Below are positions 1 through 7,077 of a stretch of DNA of 18,165 nucleotides, one piece after another. Position 1 is the first letter of the stretch. Each line of letters begins with the position of its first letter. The stretch is from the NCBI GenBank assembly GCA_947085305.1, contig CAMTVV010000114.1, positions 1 to 18,165 on the forward strand. Reading direction: 5' to 3'. Both the position numbers and the translations under genes were made by a program. Below the pieces are notes generated by a model. It searched no databases. It was given only the letters and a program-made list of their open reading frames with translations, and was not told the DNA's origin. Source of the stretch: JAMCQB01 sp947085305 (lineage in GTDB: Bacteria; Nitrospirota; Thermodesulfovibrionia; Thermodesulfovibrionales; UBA9159).

Positions 1-141
1 GAGATGGTGATGCCCGGGGACAATATCAGCGTAGTGGTGGAGCTGATAGCGCCCATAGCCATGGAGAAGGAATTGCGCTTTGCCATAAGGGAAGGCGGCA
101 GGACCGTGGGAGCAGGCGTCGTTACTGAGGTGCTGGAGTGA
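1..141 (+). CDS. tuf: Elongation factor Tu, C-terminal fragment
   Basis: The last 46 codons of EF-Tu, the GTPase that brings aminoacyl-tRNA to the ribosome. The fragment has the family's C-terminal domain 3 pattern: a PGDNISV segment, then IAMEKELRFAIREGGRTVGA and the end VTEVLE followed by TGA. The start lies outside the window. tuf directly before rpsJ is the classical str/S10 junction, which supports the call. Family identification is near certain; fus and rpsL are presumably further upstream but are not visible. Confidence 0.97.
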   Translation, partial: EMVMPGDNISVVVELIAPIAMEKELRFAIREGGRTVGAGVVTEVLE

Positions 142-214
142 TTAAATTCAAAAATCAAAAAGCAAAATGTAAAATTAAGGAATTCCATAATTTTGATATG
201 GAGCGGAGCGACAG
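142..214 (+). repeat. AT-rich spacer repeat, copy A (tuf-rpsJ)
   Basis: A 73-base spacer, strongly A-rich, whose central part (AAAATTAAGGAATTCCATAA followed by TTTT) closely matches the spacer before rplX around 5451-5480. Both end just at the Shine-Dalgarno of the next gene, here GGAG at 205-208. I read the two as copies of one dispersed AT-rich intergenic repeat. No convincing promoter is visible; CATAAT at 186-191 has no partner -35. Confidence 0.5.
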
Positions 215-520
215 GTGAATCAGAAGATAAGAATAAAATTAAGGGCATACGACCACAGGATACTGGACCAGTCGGTGAAGGAGATTGTGGATACGGCTCA
301 GAGAACAGGGGCAAGGATTGCGGGGCCGGTTCCGCTCCCAACGAGGGTGAGCAAGTATACGGTTTTGAGGTCTCCCCATGTGGATAAAAAGTCCAGAGAG
401 CAGTTTGAGATTCGGACCCATAAAAGGCTGATCGATATCTACGATCCTACCCCGCAGACAGTGGATGCGCTGATGAAACTGGAGCTTGCTGCGGGCGTTG
501 ATGTGGAGATTAAGTTATGA
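215..520 (+). CDS. rpsJ: 30S ribosomal protein S10 (uS10)
   Basis: S10 is a 30S head protein that also acts as NusE in transcription antitermination. The 101-residue product matches the usual 100-105 and has the family features in order: QKIRIKLRAYDHRILDQS at the N-terminus, the loop segment GPVPLPT, then SPHVDKKSREQFEIRTHKR, and a C-terminus ending VEIKL. The start is GTG at 215, preceded by GGAG at 205-208; an ATG further upstream is in another frame. Its stop overlaps the rplC start by 4 bases (ATGA), implying coupled translation. First gene of the S10 cluster here. Confidence 0.97.
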   Translation: MNQKIRIKLRAYDHRILDQSVKEIVDTAQRTGARIAGPVPLPTRVSKYTVLRSPHVDKKSREQFEIRTHKRLIDIYDPTPQTVDALMKLELAAGVDVEIKL

Positions 521-1131
521 TCGGCATACTCGGCAAAAAACTGGGCATGACCCATATATTCATTGAGGGAGGGGTTACAGTCCCGGTCACGGTGATAGAA
601 GCGGGGCCCTGCAGTGTCATCCAGGTGAAGACCCTTGTGAAGGACGGTTATGAAGCGGTGAAGGTCGGCTTCTCTGAGATAAGGAAAGAGAAGAAGGTGA
701 ATAAGCCGATGTCAGGGGTATTCAAAAAGGCAGGGGTGAAGCCCTACCGGTTGATAAAAGAGTTTAAGATGGGCGACTTGAAAGTAGGGGATATTGTTAC
801 TGTCGGCGCATTTGCCAAAGGCGATACTGTGAAAGTCTCCGGAGTCTCCAAGGGCAAGGGGTTTCAGGGAGTTATGAAAAGGCACAATTTTAAAGGAGGT
901 CCGGGCTCGCACGGTTCTATGTTCAATCGCGCGCCGGGCTCCATTGGCGCAAGCTCTTTCCCCTCAAGGGTGTGGAAGAACAAAAAGCTGCCCGGGCACA
1001 TGGGTTCTGAAATGGTAACGGTGAGTAATCTGACCGTAGTGGATGTCCGGCCTGAGCAGAATTTATTGCTCGTGAGAGGCGCAGTCCCCGGCGCCGCAGG
1101 CGCCTATCTCGAGATCAAGAAGGAAGGCTGA
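517..1131 (+). CDS. rplC: 50S ribosomal protein L3 (uL3)
   Basis: L3 binds early to 23S rRNA and reaches towards the peptidyl transferase centre. The 204-residue length is typical. The start MIGILGKKLGMT is diagnostic, and the central extension GGPGSHGSMFNRAPGSIGAS and following KLPGHMG motif (about residues 127-165) are the conserved loop that approaches the catalytic centre. The ATG overlaps the rpsJ stop as ATGA. rplD follows after one base. Confidence 0.97.
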   Translation: MIGILGKKLGMTHIFIEGGVTVPVTVIEAGPCSVIQVKTLVKDGYEAVKVGFSEIRKEKKVNKPMSGVFKKAGVKPYRLIKEFKMGDLKVGDIVTVGAFAKGDTVKVSGVSKGKGFQGVMKRHNFKGGPGSHGSMFNRAPGSIGASSFPSRVWKNKKLPGHMGSEMVTVSNLTVVDVRPEQNLLLVRGAVPGAAGAYLEIKKEG

Positions 1132-1132
1132 T

Positions 1133-1762
1133 ATGCCGGAGATAGAAGTCAAAGATATAAACAATAAGGTAAAGGGTTCGGTGAATCTTCCCGAGGGAAT
1201 ATTCGGGCTGCCGGTGAGGAAAGACATTCTCCATGCATCGGTGGTAAACTACCTGGCGAACCAGAGGCAGGGCACCCACGCCACCAAGACCAAAGGTCTT
1301 GTAAGCGGCGGCGGGAAAAAGCCTTGGAAGCAGAAGCATACAGGACGGGCCAGGACAGGGAGTAACCGTTCCCCTCTCTGGAGAGGCGGAGGAACGGTTT
1401 TCGGTCCGCAGCCCAGGGATTATTCCTACCGGCTTCCGAAGAACCTGAAAAGGAGGGCGGTGGGAGAGGCCTTCTCCGCCAAGGTTTCGGACGGCGCCAT
1501 GACCATAGTGGATACAATTGTTGTGGATAAGCCGAGGACAAAGGAGATGGTTAAAATCCTTAAGAGTCTTGGGCTTGAGGGAAAGAGTGTTCTCATTGTG
1601 CTTCCTGAAAAGGATGCAAATATCCTTCTTTCTTCAAGGAATATCCCCGGGGTGAAGGTCGCGAGAGTGGCGGATATTAATCCCTACGAGATACTTACTC
1701 ATGAAACGCTTCTTATTACAAAGGGCGCCCTCGATAAAGTGCCGGAGGTGTGCAAACTATGA
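1133..1762 (+). CDS. rplD: 50S ribosomal protein L4 (uL4)
   Basis: L4 binds 23S rRNA domain I and lines the peptide exit tunnel; in enterobacteria it also autoregulates the S10 operon. The 209-residue length is normal. The tunnel loop is clear at about residues 45-95: NQRQGTHATKTKGLVSGGGK, then KPWKQKHTGRARTGS and RSPLWRGGGTVFGP. AAGGAAGG at 1120-1127 precedes the ATG by 5 bases. The stop overlaps rplW as ATGA. No S10-leader-like structure was recognised, so L4 feedback control is not claimed. Confidence 0.97.
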   Translation: MPEIEVKDINNKVKGSVNLPEGIFGLPVRKDILHASVVNYLANQRQGTHATKTKGLVSGGGKKPWKQKHTGRARTGSNRSPLWRGGGTVFGPQPRDYSYRLPKNLKRRAVGEAFSAKVSDGAMTIVDTIVVDKPRTKEMVKILKSLGLEGKSVLIVLPEKDANILLSSRNIPGVKVARVADINPYEILTHETLLITKGALDKVPEVCKL

Positions 1763-2049
1763 GGAACGTACATACCATCATCAAGAAGCCGCTGTTTACC
1801 GAGAAAGGCGCGCGGCTCAAGGAATTTGAGAACAAGGTTCTTGTCGAGGTCGCAAAGGATGCCAACAAACTTGAAATAAAGAGGGCGCTTGAGGAGATAT
1901 TCAACGTCAAGGTCGAGAGTGTTGCGACCATTACGACCAATGGAAAATGGAAGAGACATGGCAAGTTCATCGGCAGAAGGCCTGACAGGAAAAAGGCAAT
2001 CGTGACCCTTAAGAAGGGCGAAAAACTTGATTTCATTGAGGGCGCATAA
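1759..2049 (+). CDS. rplW: 50S ribosomal protein L23 (uL23)
   Basis: L23 sits at the exit tunnel rim and docks trigger factor and SRP. I chose ATG 1759 (96 residues, starting MRNVHTIIKKPLFTEKG) over the in-frame GTG at 1750. GGAGGTG at 1744-1750 is then 8 bases ahead, and the ATG overlaps the rplD stop as ATGA. Conserved elements include KPLFTEK near the N-terminus and VESVATITTNGKWKRHGKFI around residues 54-73, followed by GRRPDRKKAIVTL. rplB starts directly after the stop. Confidence 0.96.
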   Translation: MRNVHTIIKKPLFTEKGARLKEFENKVLVEVAKDANKLEIKRALEEIFNVKVESVATITTNGKWKRHGKFIGRRPDRKKAIVTLKKGEKLDFIEGA

Positions 2050-2874
2050 ATGGGAGTGAGGAAATATAATCCGACATCACCGGGCAGAAGATTCCAGACA
2101 GTATCCGACTTCTATGAGATTACTACTGACAAGCCCTATGAGCCGCTGCTTAGGGCGTCAAAAAAGACAGGGGGCAGGAACAGCTACGGCCGCGTCACTG
2201 CATGGCAGAGGGGCGGAGGAAACAAGAGGCTCTACAGAGTGATCGATTTCAAGCGGGATAAACACGGCATTCCGGCTGTGGTAGAGACTATAGAATATGA
2301 TCCGAACAGGTCAGCGAGGATCGCCCTGCTGAAATACAGGGACGGCGAGAGAAGGTACATTGTGTCGCCGCAGGGACTGAAGGTCGGCGATGAGCTGATC
2401 TCAGGCAGGGGGGTTGAGATCAAGACAGGCAACGCCCTTCCACTAAATGAGATCCCCCTCGGCACTTTCATCCATAACATTGAACTGCAGCCGGGCGCCG
2501 GCGCAAAGCTTGTCCGCAGCGCCGGTTTGTCAGCCCAGCTTATTGCAAAGGCAGAAGACTACAGCCACGTGAAACTCTCCTCAGGAGAGGTCCGGCTTAT
2601 CCGCTCGGTATGCATGGCTACCATCGGTCAGGTGAGCAATCCCGAACATGAGAATATCTCCATTGGAAAGGCGGGCAGGGTCCGTTGGATGGGGAAAAGG
2701 CCCCATGTGAGGGGTGTGGCTATGAACCCGGTTGACCATCCCCTTGGAGGCGGCGAGGGAAGAAGTTCAGGGGGAAGGCCTCCTTGCTCGCCCTGGGGTA
2801 GGCCTGAGGGCGTAAAGACCCGGCAGAACAAGAGAACCGATAAATTCATTGTGAAGAGGCGAGGAGGTAAGTAA
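2050..2874 (+). CDS. rplB: 50S ribosomal protein L2 (uL2)
   Basis: L2 is needed for subunit association and peptidyl transferase function. The 274-residue length is typical. The start MGVRKYNPTSPGRR and the C-terminal HPLGGGEGRSSGGRPPCSPW segment, which includes the functionally important His of the HPLGGGEGR loop, identify it firmly. The body contains NKRLYRVIDFKRDK and the NRSARIALLKY motif. ATG follows the rplW stop with no gap; GAGGG at 2038-2042 is the likely ribosome site. Its TAA stop overlaps the rpsS ATG by one base. Confidence 0.98.
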   Translation: MGVRKYNPTSPGRRFQTVSDFYEITTDKPYEPLLRASKKTGGRNSYGRVTAWQRGGGNKRLYRVIDFKRDKHGIPAVVETIEYDPNRSARIALLKYRDGERRYIVSPQGLKVGDELISGRGVEIKTGNALPLNEIPLGTFIHNIELQPGAGAKLVRSAGLSAQLIAKAEDYSHVKLSSGEVRLIRSVCMATIGQVSNPEHENISIGKAGRVRWMGKRPHVRGVAMNPVDHPLGGGEGRSSGGRPPCSPWGRPEGVKTRQNKRTDKFIVKRRGGK

Positions 2875-3155
2875 TGCCCAGGTCCTTAAAAAAAGGTCCT
2901 TTTGTGGATGAGAAGTTGATGAAGAAGGTGATGAAGTTGATGGATTCCGGGGAAAAGAAGATCATCAAGACATGGTCGCGCCGGTCCACCATCATACCTG
3001 ACTTCATCGGGTTTACCTTTGCGGTGCACAACGGCAGGAAGTTTATCCCGGTATATGTGACGGAAAATATGATCGGCCATAAATTCGGCGAGTTCTCCCC
3101 CACCAGGACATTTAAGGGTCATTCAGGCTCAGCAAAGGCCGCGGCAAAGGGGTAA
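2874..3155 (+). CDS. rpsS: 30S ribosomal protein S19 (uS19)
   Basis: S19 binds 16S rRNA in the 30S head with S13 and contacts the A site. It has 93 residues, the usual length. The start MPRSLKKGPFVDEKLMKK and the signature WSRRSTIIPDFIGFTFAVHN are diagnostic, and the C-terminus has KFGEFSPTRTFKGHSG. GGAGGT at 2863-2868 lies 5 bases before the ATG, which overlaps the rplB TAA. Confidence 0.98.
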   Translation: MPRSLKKGPFVDEKLMKKVMKLMDSGEKKIIKTWSRRSTIIPDFIGFTFAVHNGRKFIPVYVTENMIGHKFGEFSPTRTFKGHSGSAKAAAKG

Positions 3156-3158
3156 AAT

Positions 3159-3491
3159 ATGGACGCTAAGGCAACATTACGATATGCGAGGATAACTCCC
3201 CGAAAAGCGAGGAGGGTGGTTGACCTCATCAGGGGCAAGAAGGCAGGAGAGGCCCTGATAGCCCTGCGGTTTATGCCGTACCGGGGGTCCAACTTTGTGG
3301 AGAAGATTCTGAAGTCGGCCATGGCAAATGCCGAGCAGAAGAAGGCGGCGAATCCCGAAGAGATGGTGGTAAGCAAGGGATATGTGGACCAGGGCCCGGT
3401 GATGAAAAGGATGGAGCCAAGGTCCATGGGCCGGGCAAATACGATCAGGAAGAGGACGTCACATATAACACTGGTTATATCGGGAGAATAA
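3159..3491 (+). CDS. rplV: 50S ribosomal protein L22 (uL22)
   Basis: L22 contacts all 23S domains, and its beta-hairpin lines the exit tunnel where macrolides act. Its 110 residues fit. Recognisable parts are ATLRYARITPRKARRVVDLI at the N-terminus, the helix ending KSAMANAEQKK, and the extended hairpin DQGPVMKRMEPRSMGRANTI before the RKRTSHITLVI C-terminus. Three bases separate it from rpsS. Its stop codon shares a base with the strong Shine-Dalgarno of rpsC. Confidence 0.97.
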   Translation: MDAKATLRYARITPRKARRVVDLIRGKKAGEALIALRFMPYRGSNFVEKILKSAMANAEQKKAANPEEMVVSKGYVDQGPVMKRMEPRSMGRANTIRKRTSHITLVISGE

Positions 3492-3503
3492 AGGAGGTAT
3501 GGT

Positions 3504-4166
3504 TTGGGCCAGAAGACGCATCCGGTAGGAAACAGGTTAGGCATCACAAGGACATGGGATTCACGGTGGTTTCTGAAAAAGGGATATGCCGACCAGTTAA
3601 TAGAGGATATCAACATAAGGAAGATGATCAAGGCGAAGCTCTTCCACGCAGGCGTTGCCCGCATCGAAATAGAGCGGATGGGTCAGAAGATCAGGGTCAT
3701 CATCCACACCGCAAGGCCGGGGATCATCATCGGCAAGAAGGGTGCGGAGGTCGAGAAGCTGAGGAAGGAGATGGAAGGCCTTACCGGACGGGAAGCCGCC
3801 ATTGATATCAAGGAGATAAGGAAACCGGAACTGGATGCCCAGCTTGTGGCGGAGAATATCGCCCTTCAGCTCGAAAAAAGGGTGGCCTTCAGGAGGGCCA
3901 TGAAAAAGGCTGTTGCATCTGCGCGACGCTTCGGGGCCCTTGGGATAAAGGTTGCCTGCGCCGGAAGACTGGCTGGCGCTGAAATTGCGAGATCCGAGTG
4001 GTACAGGGAAGGCAGGGTGCCCCTCCACACCTTCAGGGCCGATATCGTTTTTGGTTTTACTGAGGCGAAAACGACCTACGGCAAGATCGGAGTTAAGGTC
4101 TGGATATACAACGGAGACGTATTCCCTGAGTCGATGAGAACCAGGGAAGGGCAGCGGGTTGCCTGA
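3504..4166 (+). CDS. rpsC: 30S ribosomal protein S3 (uS3)
   Basis: S3 forms part of the mRNA entry channel and its helicase ring. It has 220 residues. The N-terminus GQKTHPVGNRLGITRTWDSR is family-typical. The KH domain GXXG loop is visible as IIIGKKGAEVEKL around residue 75, and the C-terminal domain has AGRLAGAEIARSEWYREG followed by RVPLHTFRADI. Translation starts at TTG 3504, placed by AAGGAGGT at 3491-3498. The nearby ATG at 3499 is out of frame. Confidence 0.97.
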   Translation: MGQKTHPVGNRLGITRTWDSRWFLKKGYADQLIEDINIRKMIKAKLFHAGVARIEIERMGQKIRVIIHTARPGIIIGKKGAEVEKLRKEMEGLTGREAAIDIKEIRKPELDAQLVAENIALQLEKRVAFRRAMKKAVASARRFGALGIKVACAGRLAGAEIARSEWYREGRVPLHTFRADIVFGFTEAKTTYGKIGVKVWIYNGDVFPESMRTREGQRVA

Positions 4167-4190
4167 GGAATGCAAAGAGGTGAACGATAA

Positions 4191-4610
4191 ATGTTAATGC
4201 CGAAGAAAGTCAAATTCAGGAAGATGCAGAAAGGCAGCATGAAGGGCAAGGCTTACAGGGGTTCTGAGGTCTCCTTCGGCGAGTTCGGTCTCAAGGCCCT
4301 AGAGCCGGGCTGGGTTTCCTCGCGACAGATAGAAGCTGCCAGAATAGCCATTACACGGCATGTTAAGAGGGGATGCAAGGTCTGGATCCGGATCTTCCCC
4401 GATAAACCGATAACAAAGAAGCCCGCGGAAACGAGAATGGGAAAAGGCAAGGGCTCACCTGAATACTGGGTGGCGGTTGTGAAGTCGGGAAGGGTCCTCT
4501 ATGAAATGTCGGGGGTGACCGAGGAGCTAGCAAAGTCGGCCCTCAGACTGGCTTCATACAAGCTTCCCATTGCGACCAAATTTGTGAAAAGAGAGGAAAA
4601 GGTCCTATGA
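4191..4610 (+). CDS. rplP: 50S ribosomal protein L16 (uL16)
   Basis: L16 lies near the A-site tRNA elbow and is essential for late 50S assembly. It has 139 residues with the standard start MLMPKKVKFRKMQKGSMKGK, the GWVSSRQIEAARIAITRHVK segment, and the functional loop ETRMGKGKGSPEYWVAVVK around residues 80-100, with the Arg-Met-Gly-Lys cluster that approaches the peptidyl transferase centre. AGAGGTGA ends 9 bases before ATG 4191. The stop overlaps rpmC as ATGA. Confidence 0.97.
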   Translation: MLMPKKVKFRKMQKGSMKGKAYRGSEVSFGEFGLKALEPGWVSSRQIEAARIAITRHVKRGCKVWIRIFPDKPITKKPAETRMGKGKGSPEYWVAVVKSGRVLYEMSGVTEELAKSALRLASYKLPIATKFVKREEKVL

Positions 4611-4801
4611 AGCCCTCGGCCGTCAGAGCATTATCCATGGATGAGTTGAAGCAGAAGGAACAGGAGTTCAGAAAAGAATTGTTTAATCTCAGGTTCCGCC
4701 TTGCCACGGGCGAGGTGGAAAATCCCATGCGCATCCGCGGCCTCAGGAAGGACATCGCAAGGGTTCTCACGGTAATGACTGAGATGCAGAGAGGAAAGTA
4801 G
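4607..4801 (+). CDS. rpmC: 50S ribosomal protein L29 (uL29)
   Basis: Small helical protein near the exit tunnel, next to L23. The 64 residues form two predicted helices: MDELKQKEQEFRKELFNLRF with the FNLRFRLATGEVENPMRIR turn, then RKDIARVLTVMTE. This layout and the position between rplP and rpsQ identify it. The start overlaps the rplP stop as ATGA, and rpsQ begins two bases after the stop. Confidence 0.96.
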   Translation: MKPSAVRALSMDELKQKEQEFRKELFNLRFRLATGEVENPMRIRGLRKDIARVLTVMTEMQRGK

Positions 4802-4803
4802 CC

Positions 4804-5046
4804 ATGCCGAAGAAGGTATATACAGGAAAGGTGTTAAGCGACAGGATGGACAAGACAGTGGTGGTGGGTGTCACGCGGCTCTATCAGCATCCGGTCTATA
4901 AAAAGACGGTAAAGAAGCTGACAAAGTTCAAGGCCCACGACGAGGAAAACAGGTGCAAGGCAGGGGATACGGTATCCATAATTGAGGCCAGGCCTCTGAG
5001 CAAGGAAAAAAGATGGGCTGTGCTGGAGCTCATAAAAAAGGCGTGA
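4804..5046 (+). CDS. rpsQ: 30S ribosomal protein S17 (uS17)
   Basis: S17 is an OB-fold primary 16S rRNA-binding protein of the 30S body. Its 80 residues fit the bacterial length. The N-terminal TGKVLSDRMDKTVVVGV, the HPVYKKTVKKLTKFKAHDEE strand-loop region and the C-terminal IIEARPLSKEKRWAVLELI are all characteristic. GAGAGGAAAG overlapping the rpmC stop serves as ribosome site. Confidence 0.97.
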   Translation: MPKKVYTGKVLSDRMDKTVVVGVTRLYQHPVYKKTVKKLTKFKAHDEENRCKAGDTVSIIEARPLSKEKRWAVLELIKKA

Positions 5047-5059
5047 GAGGTTAAAAGAG

Positions 5060-5428
5060 ATGATTCAACCAAGAAGCATACTTGAGGTGGCTGACAATTC
5101 GGGAGCAAAGAGGGTCCGGTGCATAAAGGTTATGGGCGGCTCTCTCAGGAGGTATGCGAGGCTTGGCGATATCGTGGTGGTGAGCGTTAGGGAGGCAATT
5201 CCCGACAGTAATATCAAGAAGGGCGAGAAGGCCAAGGCAGTGGTGGTGAGGACCAAGAAAGAGCACAGGAGGCCTGATGGTTCCTATATACGGTTTGACC
5301 AGAATGCAGTGGTGCTGATCAATGCCCAGAACGAGCCCATCGGCACCAGAATATTCGGTCCTGTTGCAAGGGAGCTCAGATGGAAAGAGTTCATGAAGAT
5401 CATATCGCTGGCGCCGGAGGTGCTATGA
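5060..5428 (+). CDS. rplN: 50S ribosomal protein L14 (uL14)
   Basis: L14 sits at the subunit interface, forms inter-subunit bridges with 16S rRNA, and in many bacteria is the binding site of the silencing factor RsfS. It has 122 residues, the standard length. Diagnostic parts are the start MIQPRSILEVADNSGAKRV, the GSLRRYARLGDIVVVSVREA strand pair, and the C-terminal RIFGPVARELR with KIISLAPEVL. The gene stops just before an AT-rich repeat spacer that breaks the tight packing of the cluster. Confidence 0.98.
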   Translation: MIQPRSILEVADNSGAKRVRCIKVMGGSLRRYARLGDIVVVSVREAIPDSNIKKGEKAKAVVVRTKKEHRRPDGSYIRFDQNAVVLINAQNEPIGTRIFGPVARELRWKEFMKIISLAPEVL

Positions 5429-5522
5429 AAAAATTAAAAATGCAAAGTGCAAAATTAAAAATTAATGAGTTCTATAATTTTAGATTTTTCATTTTAAACT
5501 TTGAATTCTCACGGAGTGAGTT
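5429..5522 (+). repeat. AT-rich spacer repeat, copy B (rplN-rplX)
   Basis: A 94-base A/T-dominated spacer inside an otherwise compact operon. The left half is A-rich (TGCAAAGTGCAAAATTAAAA and flanks) and the right half T-rich, so the whole can fold back imperfectly. Its middle (AAAATTAATGAGTTCTATAA, then TTTTA) matches the spacer before rpsJ (copy A). It contains a perfect TATAAT at 5473-5478 but no -35 at a usable distance. GGAG at 5513-5516 is the rplX ribosome site. Confidence 0.55.
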
Positions 5523-5843
5523 ATGGGTTTAGGGATTAAGAAAGAAGATACGGTCCTGGTGACCGCCGGCAAGGAAAAGGGCAAGAAGGGAAGGGTCCTT
5601 TCTGTCATGCCGTCGAAATCCCAGCTGATCATAGAAAAGGTGAACATCATCAAGAGGCATATGAAACCGAACAGGAAATATGCTCAGGGCGGGATCATCG
5701 AAAAGGAAGCGCCCATTCATATATCCAATGTCATTCTTGTATGTCCGAAGTGCAACAAGGCAACCCGGATCGCCGGCCTCGATATGGAGAGCGGCAGGAA
5801 GGTGAGGACGTGCAAGAAATGTAAGGAGGTTATAGACCAGTAA
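5523..5843 (+). CDS. rplX: 50S ribosomal protein L24 (uL24), zinc-ribbon form
   Basis: L24 is an assembly initiator near the exit tunnel. It has 106 residues. The KOW motif region is near the N-terminus (KEDTVLVTAGKEKGKKGRVL), followed by the VNIIKRHMKPN segment. The C-terminal half carries two Cys pairs, C74-x2-C77 and C97-x2-C100, the zinc-binding version of the family. ATG 5523 is preceded by GGAG at 5513-5516. The TAA stop overlaps the rplE ATG by one base. Confidence 0.97.
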   Translation: MGLGIKKEDTVLVTAGKEKGKKGRVLSVMPSKSQLIIEKVNIIKRHMKPNRKYAQGGIIEKEAPIHISNVILVCPKCNKATRIAGLDMESGRKVRTCKKCKEVIDQ

Positions 5844-6385
5844 TGGCTCCGCGACTGAGGGAAAAATACAGGGAGGTTGTTGTGCCGGCGTTGATGAAGG
5901 AGTTTTCCTACAAGAGCATCATGCAGGTTCCGAAGGTGGAAAAGGTGGCGCTGAATGTGGGGCTTGGCGAGGCTATTCAGAATATCAAACTCCTGGATGC
6001 GGCGCAGAAAGAGCTCTCGATGATTAGCGGCCAGAAGGCGGTGACCACAAAGGCCAAGAAATCCATCGCAGGGTTCAAATTGAGAAAGGGGATGCCTGTC
6101 GGGTGCAAGGTCACCCTTCGGGGAAACCGGATGTACGAGTTCCTCGACAGGCTTATCAGTGTTGCGCTGCCGCGCATCAGGGATTTTAAGGGCGTCTCCA
6201 CGAGGGCCTTTGACGGAAAGGGGAATTATTCCCTGGGGGTAAAGGAGCAGTTTATATTCCCGGAGATAGATTATGACAAGGTTGAGATGGTTCACGGGAT
6301 GGACATCGCCATTTGCACGTCAGCCCGGACGGATGCGGAGGCGAAGGCCCTTCTGAAACATCTGGGGATGCCTTTCAGGAAATGA
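5843..6385 (+). CDS. rplE: 50S ribosomal protein L5 (uL5)
   Basis: L5 binds 5S rRNA and forms an inter-subunit bridge to S13. It has 180 residues. Conserved blocks are the VPKVEKVALNVGLGEAIQN segment, the GQKAVTTKAKKSIAGFKLRK strand with GMPVGCKVTLRG, and the C-terminal NYSLGVKEQFIFPEIDYDKV followed by GMDIAICTSARTDAEAKALL. It starts in the TAATG overlap with rplX. An AT-rich spacer follows before rpsN. Confidence 0.98.
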   Translation: MAPRLREKYREVVVPALMKEFSYKSIMQVPKVEKVALNVGLGEAIQNIKLLDAAQKELSMISGQKAVTTKAKKSIAGFKLRKGMPVGCKVTLRGNRMYEFLDRLISVALPRIRDFKGVSTRAFDGKGNYSLGVKEQFIFPEIDYDKVEMVHGMDIAICTSARTDAEAKALLKHLGMPFRK

Positions 6386-6476
6386 ACTGCATAATTGCAG
6401 ACTGTAGATTTATGATTTTGGATCTTTTGATCATACATCCGGAATCAAGAATCGTTAATTTGATCGAGAGGTGAGA
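6386..6476 (+). other. AT-rich spacer rplE-rpsN
   Basis: 91 bases without a gene. It contains a small palindrome (CTGCA, four bases, TGCAG) at its left end and several GATC/TTTTGATC-like words, but no promoter or terminator I can defend. It is clearly more AT-rich than the flanking genes, like the spacers at 142-214 and 5429-5522, although I could not align it convincingly to them. GAGGTGA at 6468-6474 is the rpsN ribosome site. Confidence 0.4.
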
Positions 6477-6662
6477 ATGGCAAAGAAATGCATGATAGAA
6501 AAGCTCAAGACGCCGCCCAAGTTCGGGGTAAGGTTCTACAACAGGTGCAGGGTGTGCGGAAGGCCCAGGGGTTTTCTCAGAAGGTTTGGAATGTGCAGGA
6601 TCTGTTTCAGAGCGCTGGCGCTTCGGGGTCAGATCCCCGGTGTGACGAAATCAAGCTGGTAG
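6477..6662 (+). CDS. rpsN: 30S ribosomal protein S14 type Z (uS14), zinc form
   Basis: S14 is a 30S head protein. The 61-residue length marks the short type Z form. Two Cys pairs, C24-x2-C27 (NRCRVCGRPRG) and C40-x2-C43 (GMCRICFRALA), form the zinc ribbon, and the C-terminus IPGVTKSSW is standard. I chose ATG 6477 (MAKKCMIEK) because the in-frame GTG at 6471 falls inside the Shine-Dalgarno GAGGTGA. rpsH follows after 10 bases. Confidence 0.97.
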   Translation: MAKKCMIEKLKTPPKFGVRFYNRCRVCGRPRGFLRRFGMCRICFRALALRGQIPGVTKSSW

Positions 6663-6672
6663 AGGTGCGTAA

Positions 6673-7065
6673 ATGATGACTGACCCGTTAGCAGACATGC
6701 TCACAAGGATAAGAAATGCGGCCCTCGTCAAGTCGGAGAAGGTCGATGTCCCTGCTTCGAGGCTCAAGCTGGAGATCGCAAAGATTCTCAAGGAAGAGGG
6801 TTTTATCAGGGCATACAAGATATTAAAGGACAAGAGGCAGGGAATCCTCAGGCTGACGCTCAAGTACGCTGACAATGACAACGTTATCTCAGGCCTGAAA
6901 AGAGTGAGCAAGCCGGGGCGAAGGGTTTATGTGGGCAGTAAGGAGATCCCGAGGGTGATGGGAGGGGTCGGTATTGCCATCCTCACCACGCCCCAGGGCA
7001 TACTGAGTGATAGGACATGCCGCCGTGAAAGTGTCGGTGGAGAAGTCATCTGTTATGTCTGGTAA
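6673..7065 (+). CDS. rpsH: 30S ribosomal protein S8 (uS8)
   Basis: S8 binds the central domain of 16S rRNA and in E. coli is the translational repressor of the spc operon. The 130-residue product begins MMTDPLADMLTRIRNA and ends in the signature GILSDRTCRRESVGGEVICY followed by VW. AGAGGTG at 6661-6667 is the ribosome site. Two adjacent ATGs (6673, 6676) could serve; the choice changes one residue. Confidence 0.97.
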   Translation: MMTDPLADMLTRIRNAALVKSEKVDVPASRLKLEIAKILKEEGFIRAYKILKDKRQGILRLTLKYADNDNVISGLKRVSKPGRRVYVGSKEIPRVMGGVGIAILTTPQGILSDRTCRRESVGGEVICYVW

Positions 7066-7077
7066 GGAGAGATAAGG

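Noticed and set aside
193..387. 64-codon frame overlapping rpsJ
   Set aside because: Out-of-frame shadow of rpsJ with no ribosome site.
5473..5478. TATAAT in the rplN-rplX spacer as a promoter
   Set aside because: No -35-like sequence exists at 15-19 bases upstream, and the match is expected by chance in such AT-rich sequence.
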